From: Rhizobium leguminosarum
GTDB lineage: Bacteria > Pseudomonadota > Alphaproteobacteria > Rhizobiales > Rhizobiaceae
Direction: 5' to 3'
DNA: 64,000 nucleotides
Assembly (NCBI RefSeq): GCF_004123835.1
Contig: NZ_MZMU01000003.1
Location: forward strand, 62,001-126,000
This document shows, in pieces, positions 8,681 through 17,194 of the stretch. The translations under genes and the position numbers were made by a program. The notes below the pieces were generated by a model. That model searched no databases. It was not told the origin of the DNA and was given only the letters and a program-made list of their open reading frames with translations. The stretch's first letter is position 1; every line of letters starts with the position of its first letter.

Positions 8681-9154
8681 TCAGGCAATCAGTGGCGCAG
8701 CCACAGCTTTCAGCACCGTCAACGCATGCTTCGGATCGAGCCGCACCTGCAGCCCGCGCTGCCCGCCATTGATATAGACCAGCGGTTCGGCAAGGGCGGC
8801 TTCCTCGATCGCCGTCGGCACGGTCTTCTTCTGGCCGAACGGGCTGATGCCGCCGACATGATAACCCGTCAGCCGCTCGGCATCGGCAGGCTTCATCATG
8901 TTGGCCGATTTGCCGTGAAAGGCGCTGGCAAGCTTCTTCATGCTGACTTCGCGATCCGACGGCACGACGACGCAGACCGGTTTGCCGTCCACCTCTGCCA
9001 TCAGCGTCTTCAGCACCCGATGCGGCACCTCGCCGAGGGCTTCGGCCGCCTGCAGCCCGACGCGCTCGGCATTGGGGTCGTAGTCATAGGCATGAACGGT
9101 GAAGGCGACGCCTGCCTGCGAAAGAACCTGTGTCGCGCGCGTGGTCTTGGACAT
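8681..9154 (-). CDS. ybaK: Cys-tRNA(Pro) deacylase, YbaK/EbsC family
   Basis: A 157-residue protein that matches the YbaK type of trans-editing factor, which hydrolyses Cys mischarged on tRNA(Pro). Seen are TRATQVLSQAGVAFTVHAYD at the N-terminus, LGEVPHRVLKTLMAEVDGKP (K51 region), VVPSDREVSMKKLASAFHGK and the conserved GYHVGGISPFGQKK (about residues 98-111), including the GGISPFG substrate-pocket loop. Length is normal for the family. It converges on the MarR gene with a shared hairpin and sits 30 bases downstream of an ArsC-like gene's translation start side, with no clear operon partner. Confidence 0.93.
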   Translation of the reverse strand: MSKTTRATQVLSQAGVAFTVHAYDYDPNAERVGLQAAEALGEVPHRVLKTLMAEVDGKPVCVVVPSDREVSMKKLASAFHGKSANMMKPADAERLTGYHVGGISPFGQKKTVPTAIEEAALAEPLVYINGGQRGLQVRLDPKHALTVLKAVAAPLIA

Positions 9155-9184
9155 CTCTTCCCCTCGTGAGTTCAGCGGCGGCTG

Positions 9185-9535
9185 TCAGCTTCCGAACGCA
9201 CCGGCGTAAATCTCCGGCTTGAAGCCGATCAGCAGCTTCCCCTTCGCCTCCAGCACCGGCCGCTTGATCATCGACGGTTGATCGAGCATCAGGGCGATCG
9301 CCTTCTCCCGGGTGAGGTTCTCGCGCTCGGCATCGGGCAGTTTGCGGAAGGTGGTGCCGGCGCGGTTGAGGACGGTATCGAGGCCGGCCTGGTCGATCCA
9401 GGCTTCGAGATGGGCGCGGTCGATACCGAGCGCCTTGTAGTCGTGAAACTCATAGGCGACGCGGTGTTCTTCCAGCCAGCTGCGGGCCTTTTTCATCGTG
9501 TCGCAATTCTTGATGCCATAGATGGTGACGGCCAT
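9185..9535 (-). CDS. ArsC/Spx-family protein, YffB-like
   Basis: A 116-residue thioredoxin-fold protein of the ArsC family. YGIKNCDTMKKARSWLEEH at the N-terminus carries the single conserved Cys, and FRKLPDAERENLTREKAIALMLDQPSMIKRPVLE includes the MIKRPV motif shared with arsenate reductases and Spx. The lack of the full set of arsenate-binding Arg residues in a clear ArsC arrangement makes the YffB-like subgroup more likely; its substrate is unknown, perhaps glutathione-linked. The ATG at 9535 is chosen over 9628 because the fold begins there. Confidence 0.85.
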   Translation of the reverse strand: MAVTIYGIKNCDTMKKARSWLEEHRVAYEFHDYKALGIDRAHLEAWIDQAGLDTVLNRAGTTFRKLPDAERENLTREKAIALMLDQPSMIKRPVLEAKGKLLIGFKPEIYAGAFGS

Positions 9536-9652
9536 GCCCGATCGATCTCCCTGTGATGACAGCGAGATAACATGCACGAAGGCCGGCGCAAACGCCGTGC
9601 GACCTTTTATCCCCGAGCGCGTCGACAATCGCAGCAGGACAAACTGGCCAGC

Positions 9653-10714
9653 TCAATTCTCCAACGTGCCGGCCTTGCGCGAAGCCTTGCTGGGTTCGTC
9701 GCAGGCGATCTTCATCAGGTCGCCGCGCCGCCGCACCAGCCGGTCGGAGGTTCGGGTCAGGATCAGCCCGTCCTGCGGCGCGGTAAGCTCGATGCTGCCG
9801 CCCGGCTGCCCCGGCCGGGTGACGATCGTCGCTAGGCGGTCGCCTTCCGCAATCCTCTCGCCGATATCGCGGTGGAAGAGCACGGCGCCGCCTTCTGGCG
9901 TGCGGATGATCTCGACATTGTCGAGCGGCACGGCCGGACCGGAAAATGCCGTTGCCGCCGACTTTTCGTCGCCTACGATCCCCCGTGCCGCGAGGAAGTG
10001 CCAGAGCCCGTCCGCATCCTTTTTCGCCAGCATCGGATCGACATCGCGCTTGCCGCGCAGCTCGACGGTGACGGAGAGTTTGCCGGGCAGCCGGGGCCGG
10101 CGTTCGCCTGGCACTTCATATTTCCACGCAAAGCCGACGGCCTCCTCGAAGGCCGAGCTTTCGCCATCCGAAAGCAGCACGGCCTCCATGTCGAGCGCGG
10201 CGGCGAGATCGGCCGCCTCCGGCCAAAAGGCCTCGTCGATATAGGCATATTGCAGGGATTCGTCGTCGCAATGCAGATCGAGCACGAGATCGGCGCCAAG
10301 CGCCATATGCAGCAGCTGCCGCTTCAATCTGTCGGTAGCCGGGTAATCATCGAGGTCTTCGATCAGCGTGGCGCGATCGGCAACGGAGATCAGCGGAAAA
10401 TCCCGGTTGAAATTGGTGCGTGAGCCCAGGTCGAAACGGCCCTGCAATTCGCCGAAATGCGACTGCGCCGCACCGATCGGATTGGCCTGCGGAACGATGG
10501 TGATATCGCCGGCGATCTCGCCTTGGCTTTCCGCCTGCCGCAGCCGCTCGCAGAGGAAATGCAGCAGCACCGTTCCAGGCAGCTCGCCGGCATGCAGTGC
10601 CGCCTGGATATAGGTCTTCGGCGCCTTCGGATCGCGGCCGTTAAAGCGCAGCACCGGCAACCGCCACTCCGTTCCCGGCGTATCTCCAGGGATGATGATC
10701 TCTGAAACGTCCAT
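9653..10714 (-). CDS. Succinylglutamate desuccinylase/aspartoacylase-type deacylase
   Basis: A 353-residue M14-related zinc hydrolase. Zinc-binding and catalytic landmarks are IQAALHAGELPGTVLLHFL (His and Glu of the first motif, about residues 36-54), a later LDLHCDDESL (third ligand His) and VTVELRGKRDVD (catalytic-type Glu). The C-terminal part resembles the beta-rich domain of AstE/AspA proteins. Such enzymes split N-acyl amino acids. The ATG at 10714 follows GGGGAG at good spacing and is preferred to 10741. No arginine-catabolism genes adjoin it, so the substrate is unknown. Confidence 0.88.
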   Translation of the reverse strand: MDVSEIIIPGDTPGTEWRLPVLRFNGRDPKAPKTYIQAALHAGELPGTVLLHFLCERLRQAESQGEIAGDITIVPQANPIGAAQSHFGELQGRFDLGSRTNFNRDFPLISVADRATLIEDLDDYPATDRLKRQLLHMALGADLVLDLHCDDESLQYAYIDEAFWPEAADLAAALDMEAVLLSDGESSAFEEAVGFAWKYEVPGERRPRLPGKLSVTVELRGKRDVDPMLAKKDADGLWHFLAARGIVGDEKSAATAFSGPAVPLDNVEIIRTPEGGAVLFHRDIGERIAEGDRLATIVTRPGQPGGSIELTAPQDGLILTRTSDRLVRRRGDLMKIACDEPSKASRKAGTLEN

Positions 10715-10817
10715 GCTGATTTCGCTCCCCGTTTGCACCAATGCCGGAACAGGCTTTCGGAGCTTTATGCGCGGAAATCAGGCAAGCGCAAGCCGAGATC
10801 CGCGGATCTCGCTGTCC

Positions 10818-11417
10818 TCAGCCGAGCAACGGCCAGCGATCGATGATCCGATGTTCGGTTTTTCCGAGAACACTGTGGATGAGCAGGAATTCGGACGCCG
10901 TCCATGAAACGGGTGTGTCGAGGGTCGCCGGCGGCACGGTCTTGCGGTCGTAGAGCAGTGTCATGTGCGGCTTGAAATTGCCGCCGATATTGTGCGGAAA
11001 TCCGGCATTGTGCATGCTGACGCCGAGTTGGACACGCAGTCGGGTGAGCGGTTTTCGTCCGCCTTCGCCGCAAAGCACAAGCGCTCGGGCCTGCGGGAAT
11101 CGCATGATCCGATCGAAGCTCATTGCGATCGGGGCACTCTCGACTGCGGCGCCGGCCTGTAGCGCTGCGAAGACCACATCCTCCGGCAGCCTCGCATAGT
11201 CGCCGACCCAGATGATCGTCACATGCAATGTCGTCAGCCGCGGCTTGCCGGAAAGGGAGAAGGTTCGACGATAGTCATGGGCGATCGACGCCGCCTGCTG
11301 CTCAATGGCGTCAGGAGGATAGAGGGCGAAGAAAAGTCGGTGTTCAGCGTCGTGATTCTTGCCCGGCCGTCCGCGCCCTTTTTTGTCGTCTCCGAAGTCG
11401 AGGAGCATCTGATTCAT
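10818..11417 (-). CDS. thpR: RNA 2',3'-cyclic phosphodiesterase
   Basis: A 199-residue member of the 2H phosphoesterase superfamily (LigT/ThpR). The two HxT motifs are LHVTIIW (about residues 64-70) and PHMTLLY (about residues 150-156); the paired His-x-Thr residues form the catalytic site that hydrolyses 2',3'-cyclic phosphate ends, or joins 2'-5' RNA ends in vitro. The N-terminal LFFALYPPDAI is the standard start of the domain; about 25 charged residues precede it. It stands alone, 103 bases upstream of the deacylase on the same strand. Confidence 0.9.
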   Translation of the reverse strand: MNQMLLDFGDDKKGRGRPGKNHDAEHRLFFALYPPDAIEQQAASIAHDYRRTFSLSGKPRLTTLHVTIIWVGDYARLPEDVVFAALQAGAAVESAPIAMSFDRIMRFPQARALVLCGEGGRKPLTRLRVQLGVSMHNAGFPHNIGGNFKPHMTLLYDRKTVPPATLDTPVSWTASEFLLIHSVLGKTEHRIIDRWPLLG

Positions 11418-11431
11418 AGAATTTCAGGTCG

Positions 11432-11551
11432 TCATGACCCACCTCGTCGTCTCCAAAAAGCAAGCAGGATATTCCCGAAAGAAAGAAAAATCAAGAACAA
11501 AAAGAGAACATAATCTCCCAATATGCTGGCCGTCGAACTAATCAGATCCAT
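11432..11551 (-). CDS. Possible one-segment membrane microprotein
   Basis: A 39-codon reading frame, MDLISSTASILGDY followed by a strongly hydrophobic stretch (VLFLFLIFLSFGNILLAF) and a basic RRRGG tail, which is the layout of a single-pass inner-membrane peptide. It lies 14 bases upstream of thpR on the same strand. Support is only composition and topology; the ribosome-binding site (GGGGTG) is weak and the upstream in-frame ATG at 11653 is no better. It may be chance. Confidence 0.25.
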   Translation of the reverse strand: MDLISSTASILGDYVLFLFLIFLSFGNILLAFWRRRGGS

Positions 11552-11691
11552 CACCCCGGGGGCCGGATGGAGTGTACGTTTCCTGGGGGGATCGCGATCT
11601 TTCCCGAAAGCCCGGCGCGCGCAAGAAACGGGTTGAAACAGCGGCCGTCCCATACGATTTTGAGGGTCATCGAAAACGCGGAGGCTGTGTC

Positions 11692-12255
11692 ATGGCTGAG
11701 ACAACGCACCACTATCTCATCTTCGAAACCGCGGGCGGTTTCTGCGGCATTGCCTGGAGCGATGCCGGCATCACCCGCTTCCAACTGCCGACCAAAGCAG
11801 CAGAAGCGACCGAACGGCTCTTGCTGCGCCGCCTGCCGGATGCCGAACCCGGCGCGCCGACGCCCGCTGTGCTCGAGACGGTCGCGGCGGTGAAGCGCTA
11901 TTTCCAGGGCGAGGAGACAGATTTTTCCGGCGTCGAACTCGATCTTGCCGGCCAGGATGCCTTCTTCAGGGATATTTATGCGGCGGCAAGGCGCGTCGGC
12001 TGGGGCCGCACCACCACTTACGGCGCGCTGGCCAAGGAACTCGGCGTCGGGCCAGAAGCCGCCCGCGACGTCGGCCAGGCAATGGCGAAGAACCCGGTCG
12101 CTTTGATCATCCCCTGCCACCGGGTGCTTGCGGCCGGCGGCAAGATCGGCGGCTTCTCCGCTCCCGGCGGCTCGTCGTCGAAGGCCCGCATGCTGGAGCT
12201 CGAAGGCGTCAACCTCGCACCGCCGCCGCCTGCCCAGCAATCGCTGGGTTTTTAG
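11692..12255 (+). CDS. ogt: Methylated-DNA-protein cysteine methyltransferase
   Basis: A 187-residue suicide alkyltransferase that moves O6-methyl from guanine to its own cysteine. The active-site motif LIIPCHRVLAAGGKIGGFSA lies at about residues 138-157, preceded by the helix-turn-helix segment GRTTTYGALAKELGVGPEAARDVGQAM with the Arg finger. An RNase H-like N-terminal domain of about 85 residues is present, and there is no Ada-type metal-binding domain, hence ogt. The ATG at 11692 follows GCGGAGG and is preferred to an upstream ATG at 11572. The palindromic repeat at 12279 follows the stop and may end transcription. Confidence 0.92.
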   Translation: MAETTHHYLIFETAGGFCGIAWSDAGITRFQLPTKAAEATERLLLRRLPDAEPGAPTPAVLETVAAVKRYFQGEETDFSGVELDLAGQDAFFRDIYAAARRVGWGRTTTYGALAKELGVGPEAARDVGQAMAKNPVALIIPCHRVLAAGGKIGGFSAPGGSSSKARMLELEGVNLAPPPPAQQSLGF

Positions 12256-12278
12256 GCGACGGAGGCTTTTCGTTTTCC

Positions 12279-12320
12279 GCAATTCCGGACGCAAAACCGC
12301 TCTACACTTTTGCTGGAATT
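12279..12320. repeat. Palindromic intergenic repeat, copy 2
   Basis: AATTCCGGACGCAAAA pairs with TTTTGCTGGAATT across a short loop containing CCGCTCTACAC. It is the inverted counterpart of the element at 4941-4984. It sits between the convergent ogt and SDR genes, where it can act as a terminator for both. Confidence 0.65.
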
Positions 12321-12339
12321 TGGCAGCAGTCTCAGCGGA

Positions 12340-13074
12340 TCAATAGGGGCTGGCTGTCGGCCGGATGATGATCTCGCTGACATCGACGTCATCAGGCTGG
12401 CTGACGGCGTAGAGGATCGAATTGGCGATGGCCTCGGGGCTGATCGTGATCGCCCTGAAAGCCTTCATGGCGTCCCGCGCCGTCGGATCGGTGATGGTGT
12501 CGGCCAGTTCCGATGTCGTCGTGCCGGGCGAGATGACGGTCACGCGGATACGATCGGTCTCCTGCCGCAATCCGTCCGAGATCGCCCGCACCGCGAATTT
12601 CGTCGCGCAATAGACGGCGGCGGTCGGAGAGACGCTGTGGCCGCCGATCGAAGACAGGTTGATGATCTGTCCTGATCCCTGCGCCTTCATGATCGGGAGC
12701 GCCGCTGCGATGCCGTAGAGAACGCCCTTGATGTTGACGTCGACCATCCGGTCCCACTCGTCGACCTTGAGAGCTTCGAGCGGCGAGAGCGGCATGACGC
12801 CGGCATTGTTGACGATGACATCCAGCCGGCCGAATTCGGACCTGGCAAAGCCCGCGAAAGCCTCCACCTGGGAACGGTCGGTGACGTCAAGCTGTCGAAG
12901 GCGCACCGTCCCGCCCTTTGCGGCGATTTCGCCGGCGAGTTCCTCCAGGCGCTCCGTGCGGCGCGCGCCGATCACGATATGGGCGCCTGCAGCAGCCAGT
13001 ACCTTTGCCGCAGCCTCTCCGATGCCGCTGCTGGCTCCGGTGATGGCAATGACTTTTCCTTTGATATCAGACAT
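12340..13074 (-). CDS. Short-chain dehydrogenase/reductase (classical SDR)
   Basis: A 244-residue classical SDR. The NAD(P) site TGASSGIGEA is at residues 13-22, NNAGVMPLSPLE follows at about 85-96, the catalytic Ser lies in LSSIGGHSVSPTAAVY and the YxxxK is YCATK, all in normal order. The Arg-containing IGARRTERLEEL after the second strand suggests NADP preference. The start at 13074 follows GGAG seven bases upstream; the ATG at 13092 gives only six extra residues. It is 57 bases downstream of another SDR on the same strand. Substrate is unknown. Confidence 0.9.
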   Translation of the reverse strand: MSDIKGKVIAITGASSGIGEAAAKVLAAAGAHIVIGARRTERLEELAGEIAAKGGTVRLRQLDVTDRSQVEAFAGFARSEFGRLDVIVNNAGVMPLSPLEALKVDEWDRMVDVNIKGVLYGIAAALPIMKAQGSGQIINLSSIGGHSVSPTAAVYCATKFAVRAISDGLRQETDRIRVTVISPGTTTSELADTITDPTARDAMKAFRAITISPEAIANSILYAVSQPDDVDVSEIIIRPTASPY

Positions 13075-13131
13075 TTCAAGCTCCATTTGCACGCCGCTCG
13101 CCTGGCGATGCGGCTGAGGATTTTTTGGTGG

Positions 13132-13971
13132 TCAGGTGGGAAAATCTGCGCTGAGCGTCGTCTCCGCCCAGGCGTCGAAGTTTGCGCGCAGCGCATCCAG
13201 CCGTTCGCGGGCGATCTTCAGGGCGGGCGCGCCGAGCAGCAGGCGCAGCGGCGGCGCGTCCGCCTCGAACGCCGAGATAATCGCGGTGGCCGCGCGCGTG
13301 GGATCGCCCGGCTGGTTGCCGGAGATCGCGCGGGTGGCCTGGCGCCGCTTGCTGGATGTTTCGGCATAGTCTTCGATGATCGTGTTGGATTCGACCATCG
13401 ACCGGCCGGCCCAATCCGTGCGGAAGGCGCCGGGTTCGAGGATCGTCACATCGCCAAGCGGCCTGACCTCATGGGAAAGCGATTCCGACAGGGCTTCGAC
13501 CGCGAACTTGGTGGCGTGGTAGTAGCCGGTTGCGGCAAAAGCGACGAGCCCGCCGAGCGAGGAGACGTTGAAGATATGCCCTTGCCGGCGTCGGCGCATG
13601 CCCGGCAGGACCCGCTTGGTGACGGCGATCAATCCGAAGACATTGGTCTCGAACTGGGCGCGTATCTCAGCATCGTCGCCCTCTTCGATCGCCGAGAGGT
13701 AGCCGTAGCCGGCATTGTTGACGAGGACGTCGATCGCACCGAAATGCGTTTCGGCGTCATGAACCGCATCGGCGATGGAGCGGCTGTCCGTCACATCGAG
13801 GGCAAGGGCAAGCGCGCGGTCCCCGTGCTCTGCCGTGAGATCTGCTAGGGTCTCGGGTCTCCGTGCCGTCATGGCGGCGCGCCAGCCACGGGCCAGAACG
13901 ACTTCGGCGAGTGCCCGGCCGAGGCCGGATGATGCGCCGGTGATGAACCAGAGGGGTGTTGGGGAAGACAT
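13132..13971 (-). CDS. Short-chain dehydrogenase/reductase
   Basis: A 279-residue SDR with TGASSGLGRALAE (nucleotide site), DVLVNNAGYGYLSAIEE, the catalytic Ser in FNVSSLGGLVAFAATGYY and YHATK. A C-terminal extension after EPGAFRTDWAG carries the variable substrate region typical of the oxidoreductase/retinol-dehydrogenase-like SDRs. The frame stays open far upstream, but the ATG at 13971 has AAGG nine bases before it and begins exactly at the fold. It lies upstream of the SDR ending at 12340 and the two are likely cotranscribed. Confidence 0.9.
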   Translation of the reverse strand: MSSPTPLWFITGASSGLGRALAEVVLARGWRAAMTARRPETLADLTAEHGDRALALALDVTDSRSIADAVHDAETHFGAIDVLVNNAGYGYLSAIEEGDDAEIRAQFETNVFGLIAVTKRVLPGMRRRRQGHIFNVSSLGGLVAFAATGYYHATKFAVEALSESLSHEVRPLGDVTILEPGAFRTDWAGRSMVESNTIIEDYAETSSKRRQATRAISGNQPGDPTRAATAIISAFEADAPPLRLLLGAPALKIARERLDALRANFDAWAETTLSADFPT

Positions 13972-14038
13972 GATCGTCATCCTTTCCGGCCGGCAAACGC
14001 GGCCTTCTCCTGTGTGGTGTTGCCTTTCAGGCGGCACA

Positions 14039-14413
14039 TCATTTGCGCCGAAGCACCATGCCGCCATGATGGAGGGTATTGCCGTCGACGAAATCGCCGT
14101 CGGCCGTGAAGCCCGTGTCATCCCAATATTCGATGTGGCTTCCGGTGACTTCGTAGCGTCCTCGGTAGGCGCTTTCCCGGCTGCCGCGGGCTTCGTCGTA
14201 GCGGCCATTGGGCAGAAGTTCGTGACGGACGCGGCCATCATCCGTAACCCACATGCCGACATAGGGATGTTGCTGCATTCTGTTCTCGCTTGTTTGTTGC
14301 TGCTGAGATTCTCGGTCGTTCACGGCATCGGCGGCGGACGAACTGATCGCCGCGCCAGCCAGGGTGACCGCCGTGAAAAACTGCAGGACGGGGCTTTTGA
14401 AAATCCTTCGCAT
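14039..14413 (-). CDS. Atu4866-family secreted protein
   Basis: A 124-residue protein with a signal peptide (basic MRRIFKSP, hydrophobic core to about residue 25, Ala-rich cleavage region SSSAADA) and a compact C-terminal domain with YVGMWVTDDGRVRHELLPNG, YRGRYEVTGSHIEYWDDTG and LHHGGMVL. This matches the small Atu4866 family of agrobacteria and rhizobia, a beta-rich fold of unknown function that I recognise by motif only. The start at 14413 has AAGG six bases upstream; an ATG at 14437 would add eight residues. It is divergent from a LysR regulator, which may control it. Confidence 0.8.
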   Translation of the reverse strand: MRRIFKSPVLQFFTAVTLAGAAISSSAADAVNDRESQQQQTSENRMQQHPYVGMWVTDDGRVRHELLPNGRYDEARGSRESAYRGRYEVTGSHIEYWDDTGFTADGDFVDGNTLHHGGMVLRRK

Positions 14414-14498
14414 TGCCTTGCCTTTCGAAGCCTTCATTGACCTCGACTGAAAGATAATACGGGGAGCCAGAGCGATTAAGTTGCCAATCCAGGATGAC

Positions 14499-14519
14499 TT
14501 GGTTAGAAGTGCTAACCAA
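14499..14519. promoter_or_regulatory. Operator palindrome at LysR start codon
   Basis: TTGGTTAG-AAGTG-CTAACCAA is a perfect 8+8 inverted repeat with a 5-base centre. Its last base is the A of the regulator's ATG at 14519. Sites of this form are bound by LysR-type proteins, so autorepression, and control of the divergent secreted-protein gene, is likely but inferred. Confidence 0.55.
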
Positions 14520-15415
14520 TGGTCGACGATCTCGAAGGTATTTCGGTTTTTCTTGCGGTGGCGGAGGCGCGCAACTTCCGGCTCGCCGGCGAGCGGCTTG
14601 GCGTCACCCGCTCCGCCGTTAGCCAGGCCCTGCAACGCCTGGAGGATCGGGTCGGCGTCGCCCTGGTCCAACGCACGACGCGCAGCGTCAGCCTGACCGA
14701 AGCCGGCGAAGCGTTCTTCGACGCGGTTCGCCCATCGGTCCGCCAGGTCAGGGATGCGATGCAGACGGTGCGGGAAATGCAGGCGCGCCCGAGCGGCTGG
14801 CTCAGGATCACCGTTTCCTCGATCGCCGAGAACTTCCTCTCCGGTACCTTGCTGGCCGGCTTCATGGAAGCCTGCCCTGATATCAAACTCGATATCACCA
14901 TCACCGATGACGAATTCGATATCGTCGAGGCCGGGTTCGACGCGGGTGTCCGGCTGGGCGAAGTGATCGAACAGGACATGATCGCAATTTCAGTCTCCGA
15001 AGAGCAGCGACAATGCGCGGCCGCATCCCCCGCCTATCTCGAGCGCCGCGGCCATCCCCACCATCCGCGCGAACTGCAGGACCACGCCTGCATCGGATGG
15101 CGGCCACGCCCGGATACGGCGCCCTATCGCTGGGAGTTCACCGAGAACGATCGCGACTTCGACGTCTCCGTCGATCCCGCCGTCACGACCAACGACATGG
15201 GCATGATGATCCGCATGGCCTGCGCCGGAGCCGGGATCACCTTCGGCATGGTGGAAACCTTCCAGCCCTATATCGACCGCGGGGAACTCATGCCGCTGCT
15301 GGAGGACTTCTGCCCGCCCTTCCCGGGCTTTTATCTCTACTACCCCAGGCGCCAGAGGCAGCCGCTGAAGCTGCGCGCCTTGGTCGATTATATCAGCCGT
15401 TCCCGTAGGCGGTAG
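14519..15415 (+). CDS. LysR family transcriptional regulator
   Basis: A 298-residue LysR-type regulator with the N-terminal helix-turn-helix AEARNFRLAGERLGVTRSAVSQALQRLEDRVG (about residues 14-45), the linker helix to about residue 90, and a periplasmic-binding-protein-like effector domain ending with FYLYYPRRQRQPLKLRALVDYI, typical of the CrgA/AaeR-like branch. No ribosome-binding site is visible, because a perfect palindrome (14499-14519) occupies that place. It is divergent from the Atu4866-family gene and the SDR pair beyond it, which are the most likely targets. The effector is unknown. Confidence 0.92.
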   Translation: MVDDLEGISVFLAVAEARNFRLAGERLGVTRSAVSQALQRLEDRVGVALVQRTTRSVSLTEAGEAFFDAVRPSVRQVRDAMQTVREMQARPSGWLRITVSSIAENFLSGTLLAGFMEACPDIKLDITITDDEFDIVEAGFDAGVRLGEVIEQDMIAISVSEEQRQCAAASPAYLERRGHPHHPRELQDHACIGWRPRPDTAPYRWEFTENDRDFDVSVDPAVTTNDMGMMIRMACAGAGITFGMVETFQPYIDRGELMPLLEDFCPPFPGFYLYYPRRQRQPLKLRALVDYISRSRRR

Positions 15416-15428
15416 CGTTCTACGCCCC

Positions 15429-15818
15429 TCAGGCTTCCCGCACGGTCTCAAAGCCTGCGGCTTGGGCTGCTTTCAGAAATATGCGGTCAAAGGTGACGAA
15501 CGCTTCGCAATGGGCCGCTTTGGTAAGGTGCAACGCATCGGCAAAATCCATTCCGTTCTCGGCGAGGTCGAAAGCAAGAGCAACGACTGCCGAGTCCTCG
15601 ATCGTCACCGTGGACAGCCCGCCAAAGGCGCGAAGTGCGCGCGCGACCTCTGAACGGCTGTAGCCATAGACGCTGCGCAGCACCCATTCGGCTTCCAGCA
15701 CCGCTGTCACGGCGACAAAAATGGCCTGTCCGTCAATGATGTCACGGGCGCGGGAAGATTGTTCCGGATGATCGCCGGTCAGATATCGGACGACGAGATC
15801 GGTATCAATCGCGATCAT
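15429..15818 (-). CDS. vapC: VapC-type PIN domain toxin
   Basis: A 129-residue PIN-domain ribonuclease. Acidic active-site residues are seen in IAIDTDLVVRYL (residues 2-13), AVLEAEWVLRSVYGYSR (Glu), MDFADALHLTKA (Asp) and FVTFDRIFLKAA (Asp). VapC toxins cut specific RNAs when free of antitoxin. The start at 15818 overlaps the end of the antitoxin gene by 14 nt, which implies translational coupling and is the usual vapBC order (antitoxin first). A longer frame to 15926 lies within the antitoxin gene and is not used. Confidence 0.9.
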   Translation of the reverse strand: MIAIDTDLVVRYLTGDHPEQSSRARDIIDGQAIFVAVTAVLEAEWVLRSVYGYSRSEVARALRAFGGLSTVTIEDSAVVALAFDLAENGMDFADALHLTKAAHCEAFVTFDRIFLKAAQAAGFETVREA

Positions 15819-16080
15819 GACGGCGGCGGGCCTCGGCCAACAGGCCGGCTTCCATATCATCAAGAGTTTTGGGCTCGCCGCTGAAAGGAAGCATGCCGAA
15901 GACATTGCCTGGCTCTGTCGGCGCAAAGGCAGGCGCTTGCTTCAGCAGCACCCCTTCCGCGGTCTCCTCGACAATCAGGCGTGTTCCAGCCGCCCACTCC
16001 CGTCGTTGGCGCACGGCTTTGGGAAGAATGACCTGTCCCTTTGTGGAGACGGTGGTAATGAGGCTTTCAGCACGCGCCAC
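15805..16080 (-). CDS. vapB: AbrB/MazE-type VapB antitoxin
   Basis: A 91-residue antitoxin with the swapped-hairpin AbrB DNA-binding domain (LITTVSTKGQVILPKAVRQRR, residues 7-27) and a flexible C-terminal tail (PKTLDDMEAGLLAEARRRHDRD) of the type that wraps the toxin. The start codon is GTG at 16080; no strong ribosome-binding site is seen. An imperfect inverted repeat ACTTT-N9-AAAGT spans 16079-16097, over the start, and may be the autoregulatory operator. The pair is self-contained between a LysR and an AraC regulator. Confidence 0.88.
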   Translation of the reverse strand: MARAESLITTVSTKGQVILPKAVRQRREWAAGTRLIVEETAEGVLLKQAPAFAPTEPGNVFGMLPFSGEPKTLDDMEAGLLAEARRRHDRD

Positions 16081-16301
16081 TTTGGTAAGACGAAAGTAAG
16101 ATAGGCGTGCCGATCTTGTTATTCAAGAACTATCGCTGGTGCCAGAGGGCAGCCGTCCGGACAGACGGGAGACGTAGTCAGTAGCCTGTGGCTGAAGATT
16201 GCCCACGGCACCGGGTTTTGGTATTCCCGAGCCTCGCGGATCAGCGGTCGTCTTCATGCCAGCTCTGCCGGTCGCCGCTCTATCCCATTGCCGGAGAACA
16301 T

Positions 16302-17156
16302 ATGCTCGACGACGCCTTTCCCATTCCGACCAGAGCCTTGATCCGCCAGGGCGGGCGCGCCTGTTTTTATCGTCTCGTCAATACCAGCCCCCTGTTGATC
16401 CAGGTGCAATCGGGCACGAAGATCGTCATGGCGGATGATAGGGCTTTGCGCCTCGAAGCGGGCGCCTTTGGCTTGCTGCCCGACTATCGTCCCTTGACGA
16501 TGGAGAATATTCCCAAGGCGCCGCAGAAGTATCAGACCCTGGCGCTGCCTGTTCCACGCCTGCTCTTCGAGGAAGCCTATAGCAGGATGGGATCGATTGC
16601 CGTTCCGGCGAGGCCCGTCCCGGCGGGCACCTCGAAGCTGCCGGAGGAAGCCGCGGCATTGTTTGACTATTGCTGTAAGCCCGGCAATCTGACGAAGCTT
16701 CCCGGCGCCATTGCCAAGGCTCGTTTGATGGAACTGATCACCTGGTTTGCGCTCTGCGGAGCAGTGTTGGGCCAATGCCAAAGTCCTCGGCTCGAGGATC
16801 GGCTGCGGCAGATGATTGAAGGTGATACGGCCTTTGATTGGACGCTGGGGCAGGCGGCGCGCGCGTTCAACATGAGCGAAGCGACGTTGAGGCGGAAGCT
16901 CGCCGCCGAGAATACCGGCTTCAGTGAGATCTTGAGCGATACAAGGATGAATCGCGCCCTGGGCCTCATTCAAACCACAACCCTGCCGATGGCGCAGGTT
17001 GCCCTTGAGGTCGGTTACGATTCACCATCTCAATTCGCGGCGCGATTTAAGGAGCGGTTTGGCGTCAATCCACGCCATGTGCGGGGCGGCTTCGAGCGTT
17101 TTGAGCGAATCGGGGCAGAAGTTGAGCAGACCGGGGCAGATATGCTCCAGCGCTGA
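16302..17156 (+). CDS. AraC family transcriptional regulator
   Basis: A 284-residue regulator with a cupin-like N-terminal sensor (about residues 1-150) and a C-terminal AraC/XylS domain. Two helix-turn-helix motifs are visible: FDWTLGQAARAFNMSEATLRRKL and ALEVGYDSPSQFAARFKERFGVNPRHVRG. The ATG at 16302 follows GGAG at good spacing, whereas the frame upstream to 16188 lacks conserved features. The next gene, a secreted PEBP-family protein, starts 38 bases downstream in the same direction and may be its target or operon partner. The inducer is unknown. Confidence 0.9.
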   Translation: MLDDAFPIPTRALIRQGGRACFYRLVNTSPLLIQVQSGTKIVMADDRALRLEAGAFGLLPDYRPLTMENIPKAPQKYQTLALPVPRLLFEEAYSRMGSIAVPARPVPAGTSKLPEEAAALFDYCCKPGNLTKLPGAIAKARLMELITWFALCGAVLGQCQSPRLEDRLRQMIEGDTAFDWTLGQAARAFNMSEATLRRKLAAENTGFSEILSDTRMNRALGLIQTTTLPMAQVALEVGYDSPSQFAARFKERFGVNPRHVRGGFERFERIGAEVEQTGADMLQR

Positions 17157-17194
17157 CGATAGTTCTCCTGCATCATCAACCGCAGGAAAACCGA

